Assembly (NCBI GenBank): GCA_029858545.1
Contig: JAOUFA010000013.1
Coordinates: 1 to 21,811, forward strand
Direction: 5' to 3'
Length of the DNA stretch: 21,811 bases
DNA from: Betaproteobacteria bacterium
Lineage (GTDB): Bacteria > Pseudomonadota > Gammaproteobacteria > Burkholderiales > SG8-39
Part shown: positions 1 to 7,102 of the stretch, piece by piece
Position numbering within the stretch: the stretch's first letter is position 1
Layout of the letters: every line of letters begins with the position of its first letter
The notes under the pieces: model-generated
What the model saw: only the letters and a program-made list of their open reading frames with translations
Told to the model about the DNA's origin: nothing
The model's database searches: none
Translations under genes and position numbers: made by a program

Positions 1-716
1 AGCGCTTCGGCGAGTTCGATGTTCGCCGCGTAATCGGACTCGGGGCAGAAGGCGATCGCATCCTCGCCCGAATCGGCCAGCACGTGGAACTCGTGCGAAC
101 CCGTGCCGCCGATTGCGCCCGTATCGGCCGCTACGGCACGGAAGCGCAGCCCAAGCCGGGTGAAGATGCGCGTGTAGGTGTCGTACATGTTGCGGTATTC
201 GCGCTCCAGGCTTGCGTAGTCCGCGTGAAACGAGTAGCCGTCCTTCATGAGAAATTCGCGCGCGCGCATGACGCCGAAGCGGGGACGGATCTCGTCGCGG
301 AACTTGGTATGCATCTGGTAGAAATGCACCGGCAATTGACGATAGCTGCGAATTTCGCGGCGCGCGATATCGGTGACCACCTCTTCATGTGTAGGGCCAA
401 AGAGGAACTCGCGCCCATGACGATCCTTGAGCTTGAGCATCTGCGGTCCGAATGCCTCCCAGCGGCCGGTTTCGTGCCACAGTTCGGCCGGGATGACGCA
501 GGGCATCTGAAGTTCCAGGGCGCCAGCGCGGTTCATTTCCTCGCGCACGATGGCTTCGACCTTGCGCAGCACCCGCAGTCCGAGCGGCATCCAGGTATAC
601 AGACCCGAACCGAGCCTGCGAATCAGGCCCGCGCGCAGCATCAGCTGGTGGGAAACGAGTTCCGCTTCGGCGGGGGCTTCCTTGACGGTTCCGATGAAGA
701 ATTGCGAGGTGCGCAT
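1..716 (-). CDS. proS: Prolyl-tRNA synthetase, N-terminal 238 residues (cut by window edge)
   Basis: Class II aminoacyl-tRNA synthetase that charges tRNA-Pro with proline in the cytoplasm. The reverse-strand reading starts MRTSQFFIGTVKEAPAEAEL, the typical start of bacterial-type ProS, so the ATG at 716 is well supported. Visible landmarks are the motif 1 region (about residues 45-80), FGPTHEE at 106-112 and the motif 2 segment FRDEIRPRFG at 139-148. The SHEFHVLADSGED stretch at 207-219 precedes the editing insertion domain. The reading frame is still open at base 1, so the editing domain, motif 3 and anticodon-binding domain lie outside the window. It is divergent from rppH across a 100-bp gap, an arrangement I associate with Betaproteobacteria. 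A tRNA-Pro gene lies 6 kb away in the same window, but there is no sign of linked control. Confidence 0.97.
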   Translation of the reverse strand, partial: MRTSQFFIGTVKEAPAEAELVSHQLMLRAGLIRRLGSGLYTWMPLGLRVLRKVEAIVREEMNRAGALELQMPCVIPAELWHETGRWEAFGPQMLKLKDRHGREFLFGPTHEEVVTDIARREIRSYRQLPVHFYQMHTKFRDEIRPRFGVMRAREFLMKDGYSFHADYASLEREYRNMYDTYTRIFTRLGLRFRAVAADTGAIGGTGSHEFHVLADSGEDAIAFCPESDYAANIELAEA

Positions 717-816
717 GCAGGCCTGTCGTTCCACCGCGAGTCGGCGGCAACGGCGTTGTCTTTGTGTTGAGGGTGTGGAAAAATCTCTCCGAATTCTAAC
801 TTAAGGCGGTGCCGCC

Positions 817-1335
817 ATGCTCGACAAGGAGGGCTACCGTCCGAATGTAGGCATCGTCCTGGCCAACCAGAGGAACGCAGTTTTCTGGGGAAAGCGTATC
901 AACCAGCATGCTTGGCAGTTCCCGCAGGGCGGGATCAAGCATGGCGAGACGCCCATGCAGGCGATGTTCCGCGAGCTTGGCGAGGAGACCGGACTTCTCC
1001 CCGAGCATGTGCGCATACTCGGACGTACGCGTAACTGGCTGCGCTATGACGTGCCGGCCCACTGGGTGCGGCGGGACTGGCGCGGTGCTTATCGGGGCCA
1101 AAAACAGATCTGGTTCCTGCTGCGCCTTGTGGGACGCGACTGCGACGTCAGCTTGCGTGCGAGCGGCCACCCGGAGTTCGACGCTTGGCGCTGGAACGAC
1201 TACTGGGTGCCGCTCGATTCGGTGATCGAGTTCAAGCGCGAGGTGTACCGGCAGGCGCTTACCGAATTGCACCGATTTCTTCTCGCCGACAGGCGCGAGC
1301 GGGTACGGCGTGCGGAGACCGTATCGGGCGAATGA
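817..1335 (+). CDS. rppH: RNA pyrophosphohydrolase (Nudix hydrolase)
   Basis: RppH removes pyrophosphate from the 5' triphosphate end of mRNA, which starts 5'-end-dependent decay by RNase E. The 172-residue protein opens MLDKEGYRPNVGIVL, close to the family start. It carries a complete Nudix box at residues 38-60: G38, E44, R52-E53-L54, E56-E57 and G59-L60 all sit in the GX5EX7REUXEEXGU pattern, with E53, E56 and E57 as expected metal ligands. WQFPQGG just before the box is typical of RppH rather than of other Nudix enzymes. The length fits the family (about 160-180 residues). The gene is divergent from proS. A weak promoter candidate (TTGTCT at 756-761, 17 bp, AAAAAT at 779-784) lies upstream. 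Confidence 0.95.
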   Translation: MLDKEGYRPNVGIVLANQRNAVFWGKRINQHAWQFPQGGIKHGETPMQAMFRELGEETGLLPEHVRILGRTRNWLRYDVPAHWVRRDWRGAYRGQKQIWFLLRLVGRDCDVSLRASGHPEFDAWRWNDYWVPLDSVIEFKREVYRQALTELHRFLLADRRERVRRAETVSGE

Positions 1336-1409
1336 CCGGCGGCGGGTAGGGTCCGGGAGATCCTCTCTCTGAATAGCGGTGGACAATCATTCGGATTGCA
1401 AAAATCGAT

Positions 1410-1438
1410 TTGATTAATCGCGGGACGGCGTCTACTCT
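1410..1438 (+). promoter_or_regulatory. Candidate sigma-70 promoter of the rubrerythrin gene
   Basis: TTGATT (1410-1415) and TACTCT (1433-1438) are separated by exactly 17 bp, 46 bp before the rubrerythrin start codon. A perfect AGGAGG ribosome binding site sits at 1472-1477. The -10 box matches the consensus only in part. This is pattern matching only. Confidence 0.4.
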
Positions 1439-1483
1439 GCACGCCACCTTAACCGGTGCAATAAACCCATCAGGAGGATTGTT

Positions 1484-1906
1484 ATGAAAGCACTCAAGGG
1501 AACCAAGACGCACGGCAATCTGAAAGCCGCGTTTGCCGGCGAAAGCCAAGCCAATCGCCGCTATCTGTACTTCGCAGCCAAGGCCGATGTCGAAGGCCAG
1601 AACGACGTTGCGGCGCTGTTCCGCTCGACCGCCGAAGGCGAGACCGGTCACGCGCATGGCCATCTGGAGTACATGGAACAGTGCGGCGATCCGGCGACTG
1701 ATCTGCCGATCGGACGCTCGCGCGATAACCTGAAGGCCGCGGTTGCCGGCGAGACGCACGAGTACACGGACATGTACCCGGGTATGGCCAAGACCGCCCG
1801 CGACGAGGGATTTGCCGAGATCGCCGACTGGTTCGAGACGCTCGCCAAGGCGGAGCGCTCGCACGCCAATCGATTCCAGAAGGCGCTTGACGCGCTGACC
1901 GACTGA
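1484..1906 (+). CDS. Rubrerythrin, short form without a rubredoxin domain
   Basis: Ferritin-like diiron protein of the rubrerythrin family, known for reducing hydrogen peroxide in the cytoplasm. The 140-residue chain is one four-helix bundle. All seven expected iron ligands can be placed: E20 (in GESQANRRY), E53 and H56 (EGETGHAHGH), E90 and E93 (GETHEY), and E124 and H127 (KAERSH). The chain stops straight after the bundle, so the C-terminal rubredoxin domain with two CxxC motifs found in classical rubrerythrin is missing. Electrons must therefore come from a separate donor. The ATG at 1484 is fixed by AGGAGG at 1472-1477. DUF3501 follows after 86 bp on the same strand. In related genomes, as I recall, an Fe-S oxidoreductase-like gene lies between these two; it is absent here. 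Confidence 0.93.
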   Translation: MKALKGTKTHGNLKAAFAGESQANRRYLYFAAKADVEGQNDVAALFRSTAEGETGHAHGHLEYMEQCGDPATDLPIGRSRDNLKAAVAGETHEYTDMYPGMAKTARDEGFAEIADWFETLAKAERSHANRFQKALDALTD

Positions 1907-1923
1907 AGTACCGCCAAACGAGC

Positions 1924-1946
1924 GCGCCGGGGTCAGAACCCGGCGC
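1924..1946 (+). repeat. GC-rich hairpin between the rubrerythrin and DUF3501 genes
   Basis: GCGCCGGG (1924-1931) and CCCGGCGC (1939-1946) form a perfect 8-bp stem with the 7-nt loop GTCAGAA. No T-run follows, so it is more likely an mRNA-stabilising or attenuating structure than a full intrinsic terminator. It could set different expression levels for the two genes. Confidence 0.5.
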
Positions 1947-1992
1947 AGCTTGCCAATTGTCGCCTCCACGAGGTCAGAAGATTGAGTGAACC

Positions 1993-2577
1993 ATGCCGCA
2001 GATCGCGCGCGATAGCCTGCTGAGTCTTGAGGCCTATGCCAAGGGCCGTGACGAATTTCGCCGTAAAGTCATTGAGCACAAGAAATTGCGTACCGTGCCG
2101 CTCGGGGCGAACCTCACGCTGCTTTTCGAGGATGAACTGACCGTGCGTTATCAGGTCCAGGAAATGCTGCGCATCGAACGCATCTTCGAGGACGAGGGTA
2201 TACGCAACGAACTGGAGGTATACAACCCGCTGGTCCCCGGGGGCGCCAACTGGAAAGCGACGATGCTGATCGAATACCCCGAGGTAGAGGAGCGGCGCCG
2301 CATGCTGGCGAAGCTCAAGGGCGCCGAGGATCGCGTCTGGGTGCAGGTCGAGGGATGCGCGCGTGTCTACGCGATCGCCGATGAGGATCTCGAGCGTGAG
2401 AACGAGGAAAAGACCTCGGCGGTCCATTTCCTGCGATTCGAACTCAGCGATGAAATGCGCAAGGCACTCAAGTACGGCGTTGGACTGGCAATGGGGGTTG
2501 ATCACCCGGAGTACCGGGTGGTCCTCGACCCGGTACCGTCGGCGATAAGGATGTCGCTGGTCGGGGATTTGGCCTGA
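1993..2577 (+). CDS. DUF3501 family protein
   Basis: A 194-residue soluble protein recognised as DUF3501 from its start (LLSLEAYAKGRDEFRRKVIEHKK, residues 9-31) and the PLGANLTLLFEDELTVRYQVQEMLRIERIF region at 36-65. It has no signal peptide, membrane segment or CxxC motif. The only conspicuous trait is its high charge. Its biochemical role is unknown to me. Its regular neighbour is rubrerythrin, so a role in peroxide or iron handling is a guess from context. The stop codon at 2577 faces proB, which comes from the other strand, with 62 bp between. A start at 1993 gives the usual family N-terminus, though its ribosome binding site is weak. Confidence 0.85.
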   Translation: MPQIARDSLLSLEAYAKGRDEFRRKVIEHKKLRTVPLGANLTLLFEDELTVRYQVQEMLRIERIFEDEGIRNELEVYNPLVPGGANWKATMLIEYPEVEERRRMLAKLKGAEDRVWVQVEGCARVYAIADEDLERENEEKTSAVHFLRFELSDEMRKALKYGVGLAMGVDHPEYRVVLDPVPSAIRMSLVGDLA

Positions 2578-2639
2578 TTGGGGCGGTGCCGGGTGGCCGC
2601 GGGTCTCGGCGACGTTCCTTCCGAGGTTGCCGGATTCCC

Positions 2640-3758
2640 TCAGAGTAGTACCAGATTGTCGCGGTGTATGAGTTCTGGCTCGTCGACATAGCCGAGGATC
2701 GATTCGATCTCGCTTGAAGGCTTGCGCATGATCTGGCGCGCCTCGGCCGCCGAATAGTTGGCCAGACCCCGCGCAATCTCGCGCCCGTCGGGTGCGACGC
2801 AGGCAATCGCCTCGCCTCGCTCGAAGTGACCCAGGACTTCCACGACGCCGATCGGCAACAGGCTCTTGCCGTCGCGCAGCAGCGCCTTGGCGGCACCCGC
2901 GTCGAGCTGCACGCGGCCCTCCACCGTGAGATGGTCGGCCAACCACTGCTTGCGCGCGGCGAGCGGCACGTCACGCGCGATGAGCAGCGTCCCAAGCGTT
3001 TCGCCGTTGGCCAGCCGCAACAGAACATCCGGCTCCCGACCCGAGGCGATCACGGTATGAGCGCCGCTCAGCGCGGCTCGTTTCGCGGCAAGCACTTTGG
3101 TCAGCATGCCACCCTTGCCGAGATGACCGCCCGTGCCTCCCGCCATCGCCTCGAGTGCGGGGTCGCCGGAGTGGCCCTGCCCGACAAGCTTGGCGCCGGG
3201 ATGGCTGCGCGGATCGGCTTCGTAGAGGCCGGCTTGGTCGGTCAGTATGATCAGGGCATCGGCCTCGACGAGGTTGGTAACCAGTGCACCAAGCGTGTCG
3301 TTGTCGCCGAACTTGATTTCGTCGGTGACCACGGTGTCGTTCTCGTTGATCACCGGAATGACGCCGAGCTTGAGGAGCGTGCGCAGCGTCGAGCGGGCGT
3401 TCAGATATCGAGGACGATCCGCCAGGTCCGCGTGGGTGAGCAGCACCTGCGCAGTCGCGAGGCCGTGCTCGCGAAAGCAGGTTTCATAGCATTGCACGAG
3501 TCCCATTTGCCCGACCGCGGCGGCGGCCTGCAGTTCATGCAGGGCGTGAGGGCGGCGCGACCAGCCCAGCCGTTGCATGCCCTCGGCGATGGCGCCGCTG
3601 GAGACCAGAATCGAACGCTTGTCGAGCTTGTGCAGGCGCGCGATCTGCGCCGCCCAACGCGCAATCGCTTCGATGTCGAGGCCGCGGCCTTCATTGGTGA
3701 CCAGTGAACTGCCGACCTTGACGACCAGGGTTCTTGCGCTGGAGAGCGATCCGGACAT
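2640..3758 (-). CDS. proB: Glutamate 5-kinase
   Basis: Catalyses the first step of proline synthesis, ATP-dependent phosphorylation of glutamate to gamma-glutamyl phosphate. The 372-residue protein has an amino acid kinase domain (about 10-250) with VVKVGSSLVT at 12-21, the substrate loop INENDTV at 137-143 and KFGDNDTLGA at 149-158. A C-terminal PUA domain follows (about 278-355), the standard full-length proteobacterial layout. It starts 9 bp after the obgE stop codon, so the two are almost certainly co-transcribed. The enzymes known in this family are inhibited by proline. proA, the next enzyme, is not in the window. Confidence 0.97.
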   Translation of the reverse strand: MSGSLSSARTLVVKVGSSLVTNEGRGLDIEAIARWAAQIARLHKLDKRSILVSSGAIAEGMQRLGWSRRPHALHELQAAAAVGQMGLVQCYETCFREHGLATAQVLLTHADLADRPRYLNARSTLRTLLKLGVIPVINENDTVVTDEIKFGDNDTLGALVTNLVEADALIILTDQAGLYEADPRSHPGAKLVGQGHSGDPALEAMAGGTGGHLGKGGMLTKVLAAKRAALSGAHTVIASGREPDVLLRLANGETLGTLLIARDVPLAARKQWLADHLTVEGRVQLDAGAAKALLRDGKSLLPIGVVEVLGHFERGEAIACVAPDGREIARGLANYSAAEARQIMRKPSSEIESILGYVDEPELIHRDNLVLL

Positions 3759-3767
3759 GCCTGCCCC

Positions 3768-4808
3768 TCAGTTCATTGCCTTCTTAGCGCGAATGGTCTT
3801 AGCCCTATGCTCGGTAATGAAGCGGTAGGCGGTCTTGCAGACTTCCTGGCAACCCGTACCGGAAAGCGCCGAGACCGCAAACCAGGGTCCTTTCCACCGT
3901 AGCCTACGCAGGATCTTCGCTATGCGCGCGTCCGCATCGGGCGCGAGGTCCACCTTGTTGAATATAAGCCAGCGCGGCTTGCGATAGAGCGCCTCATCGT
4001 ACTTCCTGAGTTCTCCCGCGATCGCGCGCACATCGCGGACCACGTCGGCGCCGTCCTCGGGCGGCGCGATATCGATGAGATGAAAAAGAAGATGGGTGCG
4101 GCCGAGATGCCTCAGAAACTGGTGTCCGAGTCCGGCGCCGTCCGAGGCGCCTTCGATCAAGCCGGGGATGTCGGCAATGACAAAGCTGGCGTCTTGACCG
4201 ATCCTGACCACGCCGAGGGACGGATTGAGGGTCGTGAACGGATAATCGGCGACCTTGGGGCGAGCACTCGACACGGAGCGAATGAAGGTTGACTTGCCGG
4301 CGTTCGGCAGGCCGAGCAGACCGACGTCCGCGAGCACCCGCAATTCGAGCGCGAATTCGCGGCTCTCCCCCGCTTCGCCGTTCGTATGCTGGCGCGGGGC
4401 GCGATTGATGCTCGACTTGAAGTGGAGATTACCGAGTCCGCCCTGACCGCCGCGGGCGATCAGGACACGTTCACCGTGCGCGGTGAGGTCGGCGACCAAT
4501 TCGCCGCTTCCGGCGTCGCGAATGATTGTGCCGACCGGCATGCGCAGTTCGATATCGCGCCCACCCTTTCCGTAACAGTCCGCGCCCTGGCCTTTTTCAC
4601 CGTTCTCGGCGCGGTGGATGCGTGCAAAGCGGTAGTCGATCAGGGTATTGATGTTGCGGTCGGCGATGGCCCAGACGCTGCCGCCACGGCCGCCGTCGCC
4701 GCCGTCGGGACCGCCGCGTGGCACATACTTTTCGCGGCGGAAGCTCGCCACGCCATTGCCGCCCTTTCCGGCGTGCACCTGGATTTTGGCTTCGTCAATG
4801 AACTTCAT
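3768..4808 (-). CDS. obgE: Obg-family GTPase, ribosome assembly factor
   Basis: Essential GTPase that acts in late assembly of the 50S subunit and in stress responses. The 346-residue protein has the glycine-rich Obg fold at about 1-158 (GKGGNGVASFRREKYVPRGG at 14-33). The G domain follows: G1 GLPNAGKST (166-174), G3 DIPG (213-216), G4 NKVD (284-287) and G5 SALSG (313-317). The acidic C-terminal extension of the E. coli protein is short or missing, ending instead in a basic stretch (RAKTIRAKKAMN). It lies downstream of rplU-rpmA, as in most bacteria, but a strong terminator sits between rpmA and obgE. It therefore probably has its own promoter as well as read-through. proB follows 9 bp downstream. 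Confidence 0.97.
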   Translation of the reverse strand: MKFIDEAKIQVHAGKGGNGVASFRREKYVPRGGPDGGDGGRGGSVWAIADRNINTLIDYRFARIHRAENGEKGQGADCYGKGGRDIELRMPVGTIIRDAGSGELVADLTAHGERVLIARGGQGGLGNLHFKSSINRAPRQHTNGEAGESREFALELRVLADVGLLGLPNAGKSTFIRSVSSARPKVADYPFTTLNPSLGVVRIGQDASFVIADIPGLIEGASDGAGLGHQFLRHLGRTHLLFHLIDIAPPEDGADVVRDVRAIAGELRKYDEALYRKPRWLIFNKVDLAPDADARIAKILRRLRWKGPWFAVSALSGTGCQEVCKTAYRFITEHRAKTIRAKKAMN

Positions 4809-4831
4809 GCGACGGTCCGCAGGGAAAGACC

Positions 4832-4839
4832 GTATAGCA
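4832..4839 (-). promoter_or_regulatory. Candidate extended -10 element for obgE-proB
   Basis: On the minus strand TGCTATAC matches an extended -10 (TGnTATAnT-like), 23 bp before the obgE start codon and downstream of the rpmA terminator. No good -35 box is visible. It is supported mainly by the need for a promoter after that terminator. Confidence 0.3.
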
Positions 4840-4889
4840 CGAGCGGTCGGAAATACGGCGGATTGAAGACAAAGTTCAGGTCACCGAAT

Positions 4890-4928
4890 CGAAAACAAAA
4901 AGGCCCTACCGGTGAGGATAGGGCCTTT
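4890..4928 (-). terminator. Intrinsic terminator after rpmA
   Basis: Read on the minus strand, AAAGGCCCTA (4928-4919), a 10-nt loop and TAGGGCCTTT (4908-4899) form a perfect 10-bp stem. It is followed at once by the T-rich tract TTGTTTTC. It lies 20 bp past the rpmA stop codon and separates rplU-rpmA from obgE-proB. Confidence 0.88.
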
Positions 4929-4948
4929 CCGGGGTCGGCGAAAGCGCG

Positions 4949-5206
4949 CTATGCCGCGAGAACGCTGACCGTTGACTTGTTGCGCTCACCTTTGACCGCG
5001 AACAGAACGCGCCCCGCGATCTTTGCAAACAGCGTATGGTCGCGCCCCATTCCGACATTGAGTCCGGGATGCACGACCGTGCCGCGCTGGCGAATGATGA
5101 TTGCTCCGGCATTGACCTGTTCGCCGCCGAACGCTTTCACTCCCAGGCGTTTGGCCTGGGAGTCGCGCCCGTTTCGCGAACTTCCGCCTGCTTTCTTGTG
5201 TGCCAT
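4949..5206 (-). CDS. rpmA: 50S ribosomal protein L27
   Basis: Structural protein of the large ribosomal subunit whose N-terminal tail reaches the peptidyl-transferase centre. The 85-residue sequence MAHKKAGGSSRNGRDSQAKR and the downstream VNAGAIIIRQRGT and GMGRDHTLFA segments are textbook L27. The mature-type N-terminus (no cleaved Firmicute-type extension) fits a proteobacterium. An AGGAG-like ribosome binding site lies before the ATG, and rplU ends 17 bp upstream, so the pair forms one operon ended by the terminator at 4890-4928. Confidence 0.98.
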   Translation of the reverse strand: MAHKKAGGSSRNGRDSQAKRLGVKAFGGEQVNAGAIIIRQRGTVVHPGLNVGMGRDHTLFAKIAGRVLFAVKGERNKSTVSVLAA

Positions 5207-5223
5207 GCAAAGACTCCTGTATT

Positions 5224-5541
5224 TCAGGCACCGGCGACGATGTCGTCGATGCGCACTTCAGTGAAAGATTGCCGATGGCCCTGCGTCTTCTGGTAGTGCT
5301 TGCGCCGCCGCATCTTGAAGATCTTCACCTTGTCGCCGCGGCCGTGCGCGACGACGGTAGCCTTGACTTGCGCGCCTGTAAGCAGCGGCGCGCCGATGCG
5401 AACTGCGTCGCCCTCACCGACCATCAGGACTTCCTCGAAGGAAACGGGCGCACCAACTTCCGCCGAGAGCAACTCGACGCGCAATTGCTCGCCGGATGTG
5501 ACCCGATATTGCTTGCCGCCGGACTTGATGACTGCGTACAT
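5224..5541 (-). CDS. rplU: 50S ribosomal protein L21
   Basis: Large-subunit ribosomal protein that binds 23S rRNA. The 105-residue chain starts MYAVIKSGGKQYRV and contains the conserved KIFKMRRRKHYQKTQGHRQ segment (73-91), both diagnostic for L21. It is first in the rplU-rpmA operon, driven by a near-consensus promoter at 5574-5603, and is divergent from ispB. This is the usual order in Beta- and Gammaproteobacteria. Confidence 0.98.
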   Translation of the reverse strand: MYAVIKSGGKQYRVTSGEQLRVELLSAEVGAPVSFEEVLMVGEGDAVRIGAPLLTGAQVKATVVAHGRGDKVKIFKMRRRKHYQKTQGHRQSFTEVRIDDIVAGA

Positions 5542-5573
5542 GATGTGCCTGGATGACTATGGATAGACCCATA

Positions 5574-5603
5574 ATTATAACGGGAGTTGACTTCTCCAGT
5601 CAA
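5574..5603 (-). promoter_or_regulatory. Sigma-70 promoter of rplU-rpmA
   Basis: On the minus strand, TTGACT (5603-5598) and a perfect TATAAT (5579-5574) are 18 bp apart, placing the transcription start about 25 bp before the rplU start codon. The -35 box is one arm of the inverted repeat at 5587-5603. Confidence 0.85.
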
Positions 5604-5662
5604 AGGCTCCTGTGGTAAGCTTCGCGCCCCGCGGCGTCCTGCCATGATTTGCGCAAGATTCG

Positions 5663-6631
5663 ATGTTTCCAGCCCCTTTTCTTGCTCCGATCGCCGAAGA
5701 TATGCGGCGTGTCGATGCGGTCATCCGCGAGCGGCTGGGGTCGGAGGTGGCGCTGGTGCGCCAGGTGGCCGAACATATTGTCGCGGGCGGCGGCAAGCGA
5801 TTGCGCCCCGCCCTGCTCCTACTCTCCGCGCGGGCGGCGGGCTATGCGGGCGAGGCGCATTTCGAGCTTGCCGCAGTGGTGGAGTTCATTCACACCGCGA
5901 CCCTGTTGCACGACGACGTGGTCGACGAGTCCCAACTGCGCCGCAGTCGGAAGACTGCGAATGCGGAGTTCGGCAATGCCGCGCCGATCCTGGTTGGGGA
6001 TTTCCTCTACTCACGCGCGTTCCAGATGATGGTGGGGGTCGGAAGCATGCGGGTCATGAAAGTGCTCGCCGACGCAACCAACATGATCGCCGAGGGCGAG
6101 GTCATGCAACTCATGAACTGCCGCGACCCGGAAGTCGACCAGGCGCGCTATCTGGAAGTGGTGCGGCGCAAGACTGCAAAGCTCTTCGAAGCGGCGGCGC
6201 GTATCGGAGCGGTCCTGGCCGGCCTGCCTGCCGAGGAAGAGGACCGCTTTGCCGCCTACGGTATGCGGTTGGGAACGGCGTTTCAACTGATCGACGATGT
6301 GCTCGACTATTCGGGCGACGTAGAGTCAATCGGGAAGAATCTGGGAGATGATCTCGCGGAGGGAAAGCCGACCTTACCCTTGATCCGGGCGATCGAAACC
6401 GGCACGGAAGACCATCGGCGTGCGGTGCGGCTTGCCATTGTGCAGGGAGGGCGCGAGGACATGCAGGCGGTGCTCGACGCCATTCGCGCAACCGGGGCGC
6501 TGGATTACGCGCGCCAAGTGGCAAGTGCCGAGGCCGAGGCCGCTCGCCAGGCGATCATTACTATGCGGGAATCGGCGTGGAAGCAATCTTTGCTAGAATT
6601 AGCGGTCTTTTCGGTTGCGCGCCAACAATAG
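5663..6631 (+). CDS. ispB: Polyprenyl diphosphate synthase (octaprenyl type)
   Basis: Trans-prenyltransferase that builds the C40-type side chain of ubiquinone from farnesyl and isopentenyl diphosphate. The 322-residue protein shows GGGKRLRP (42-49), the first aspartate-rich motif DDVVD (84-88) and the second one DDVLD (211-215), which bind magnesium and substrate diphosphates. Its length and start (MFPAPFLAPIAEDMRRVDAVI) match IspB. Chain length cannot be proved from sequence by eye; octaprenyl is the expected product next to rplU. It is divergent from rplU across 121 bp. A TTGACT at 5587-5592 may be its -35 box, but no good -10 is seen at the right distance. Confidence 0.93.
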   Translation: MFPAPFLAPIAEDMRRVDAVIRERLGSEVALVRQVAEHIVAGGGKRLRPALLLLSARAAGYAGEAHFELAAVVEFIHTATLLHDDVVDESQLRRSRKTANAEFGNAAPILVGDFLYSRAFQMMVGVGSMRVMKVLADATNMIAEGEVMQLMNCRDPEVDQARYLEVVRRKTAKLFEAAARIGAVLAGLPAEEEDRFAAYGMRLGTAFQLIDDVLDYSGDVESIGKNLGDDLAEGKPTLPLIRAIETGTEDHRRAVRLAIVQGGREDMQAVLDAIRATGALDYARQVASAEAEAARQAIITMRESAWKQSLLELAVFSVARQQ

Positions 6632-6722
6632 GTTTAGGTCCAGCGTTCAGCGCCGAAGGTCTAGGTTCAGCGTCGAATTGGCGCTGGACAGGTGTCGAGT
6701 GTGGCAGGTTTTTCAGCGTGAT

Positions 6723-6799
6723 CGGGGTGTAGCTCAGCCTGGTAGAGTACTGCGTTCGGGACGCAGGTGTCGGAGGTTCAAATCCTCTCACCCCGACCA
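6723..6799 (+). tRNA. tRNA-Pro, anticodon CGG, CCA encoded
   Basis: The 77-nt cloverleaf has acceptor arms CGGGGTG (6723-6729) and CACCCCG (6789-6795), discriminator A6796 and CCA at 6797-6799. The anticodon stem CTGCG/CGCAG holds the loop TTCGGGA with anticodon CGG at 6757-6759, reading CCG codons. The TPsiC arm is GGAGG-TTCAAAT-CCTCT. A C1-G72 pair with A73 is the known identity signature of bacterial tRNA-Pro. It lies between ispB and the pilSR group on the same strand. Confidence 0.97.
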
Positions 6800-6883
6800 A
6801 TTTCCTTGCCTTCCATTCATGATTGAATTCCGTACCCGCTCGGATCCGCCCGCGCGGGCTCGCTTCCGAGCATAATTCGGGAC

Positions 6884-7102
6884 ATGGGCCGCCTGGTCGT
6901 CATTCTGCTGATTGTCGTCGCGCTGGTCTGGCTGTTGCGGCGTGCTTTTGGCAGCCGTCCGGAGGGTGAGCCGGGTGCCGCTCCGGAGTTGATCCGGTGC
7001 GCGCGCTGCGGGACCCATGTGCCGCGAAGCGAGGCACGCGTCGCGCAGGGCAGGCTGTATTGCAGTGATGATCACGCGCGACTAGGGCCAGGATCGGACT
7101 AA
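6884..7102 (+). CDS. PP0621-family small membrane protein
   Basis: A 72-residue protein with one N-terminal membrane helix (about 3-19, VVILLIVVALVWLLRRA region) followed by a small cytoplasmic part. That part has a CxxC pair (C39, C42) and a second cluster CSDDH (C60-H64), which could form a single zinc site. It matches what databases call PP0621 family, with no known function. Its stop codon overlaps the pilS start (TAATG), so it is translationally coupled to the sensor kinase. The same order (this gene, pilS, pilR, ampD) recurs in betaproteobacteria as I recall. A role in PilS signalling is therefore possible but unproven. Confidence 0.8.
   Translation: MGRLVVILLIVVALVWLLRRAFGSRPEGEPGAAPELIRCARCGTHVPRSEARVAQGRLYCSDDHARLGPGSD

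Noticed and set aside
84..770. Open frame of 228 codons on the plus strand at the left end.
   Set aside because: It lies opposite proS, whose minus-strand reading gives clear ProS motifs to the window edge. The plus-strand product has no recognisable family feature.
1381..1420. A possible Fur box or oxidative-stress operator before rubrerythrin.
   Set aside because: AATCATT and CGATT/AATCG elements are present, but no 19-bp Fur-type or other operator match with acceptable symmetry could be built.
2607..2632. Hairpin CGGCGAC/GTTGCCG between the convergent DUF3501 and proB genes as a bidirectional terminator.
   Set aside because: The 7-bp stem contains a wobble pair and a 12-nt loop and has no T-run on either side, so it was not listed as a terminator.
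6561..6800. Minus-strand open frame with a GFEPPTPASR stretch.
   Set aside because: This is the well-known false protein produced by reading the antisense strand of a tRNA gene. The tRNA-Pro at 6723-6799 explains it.
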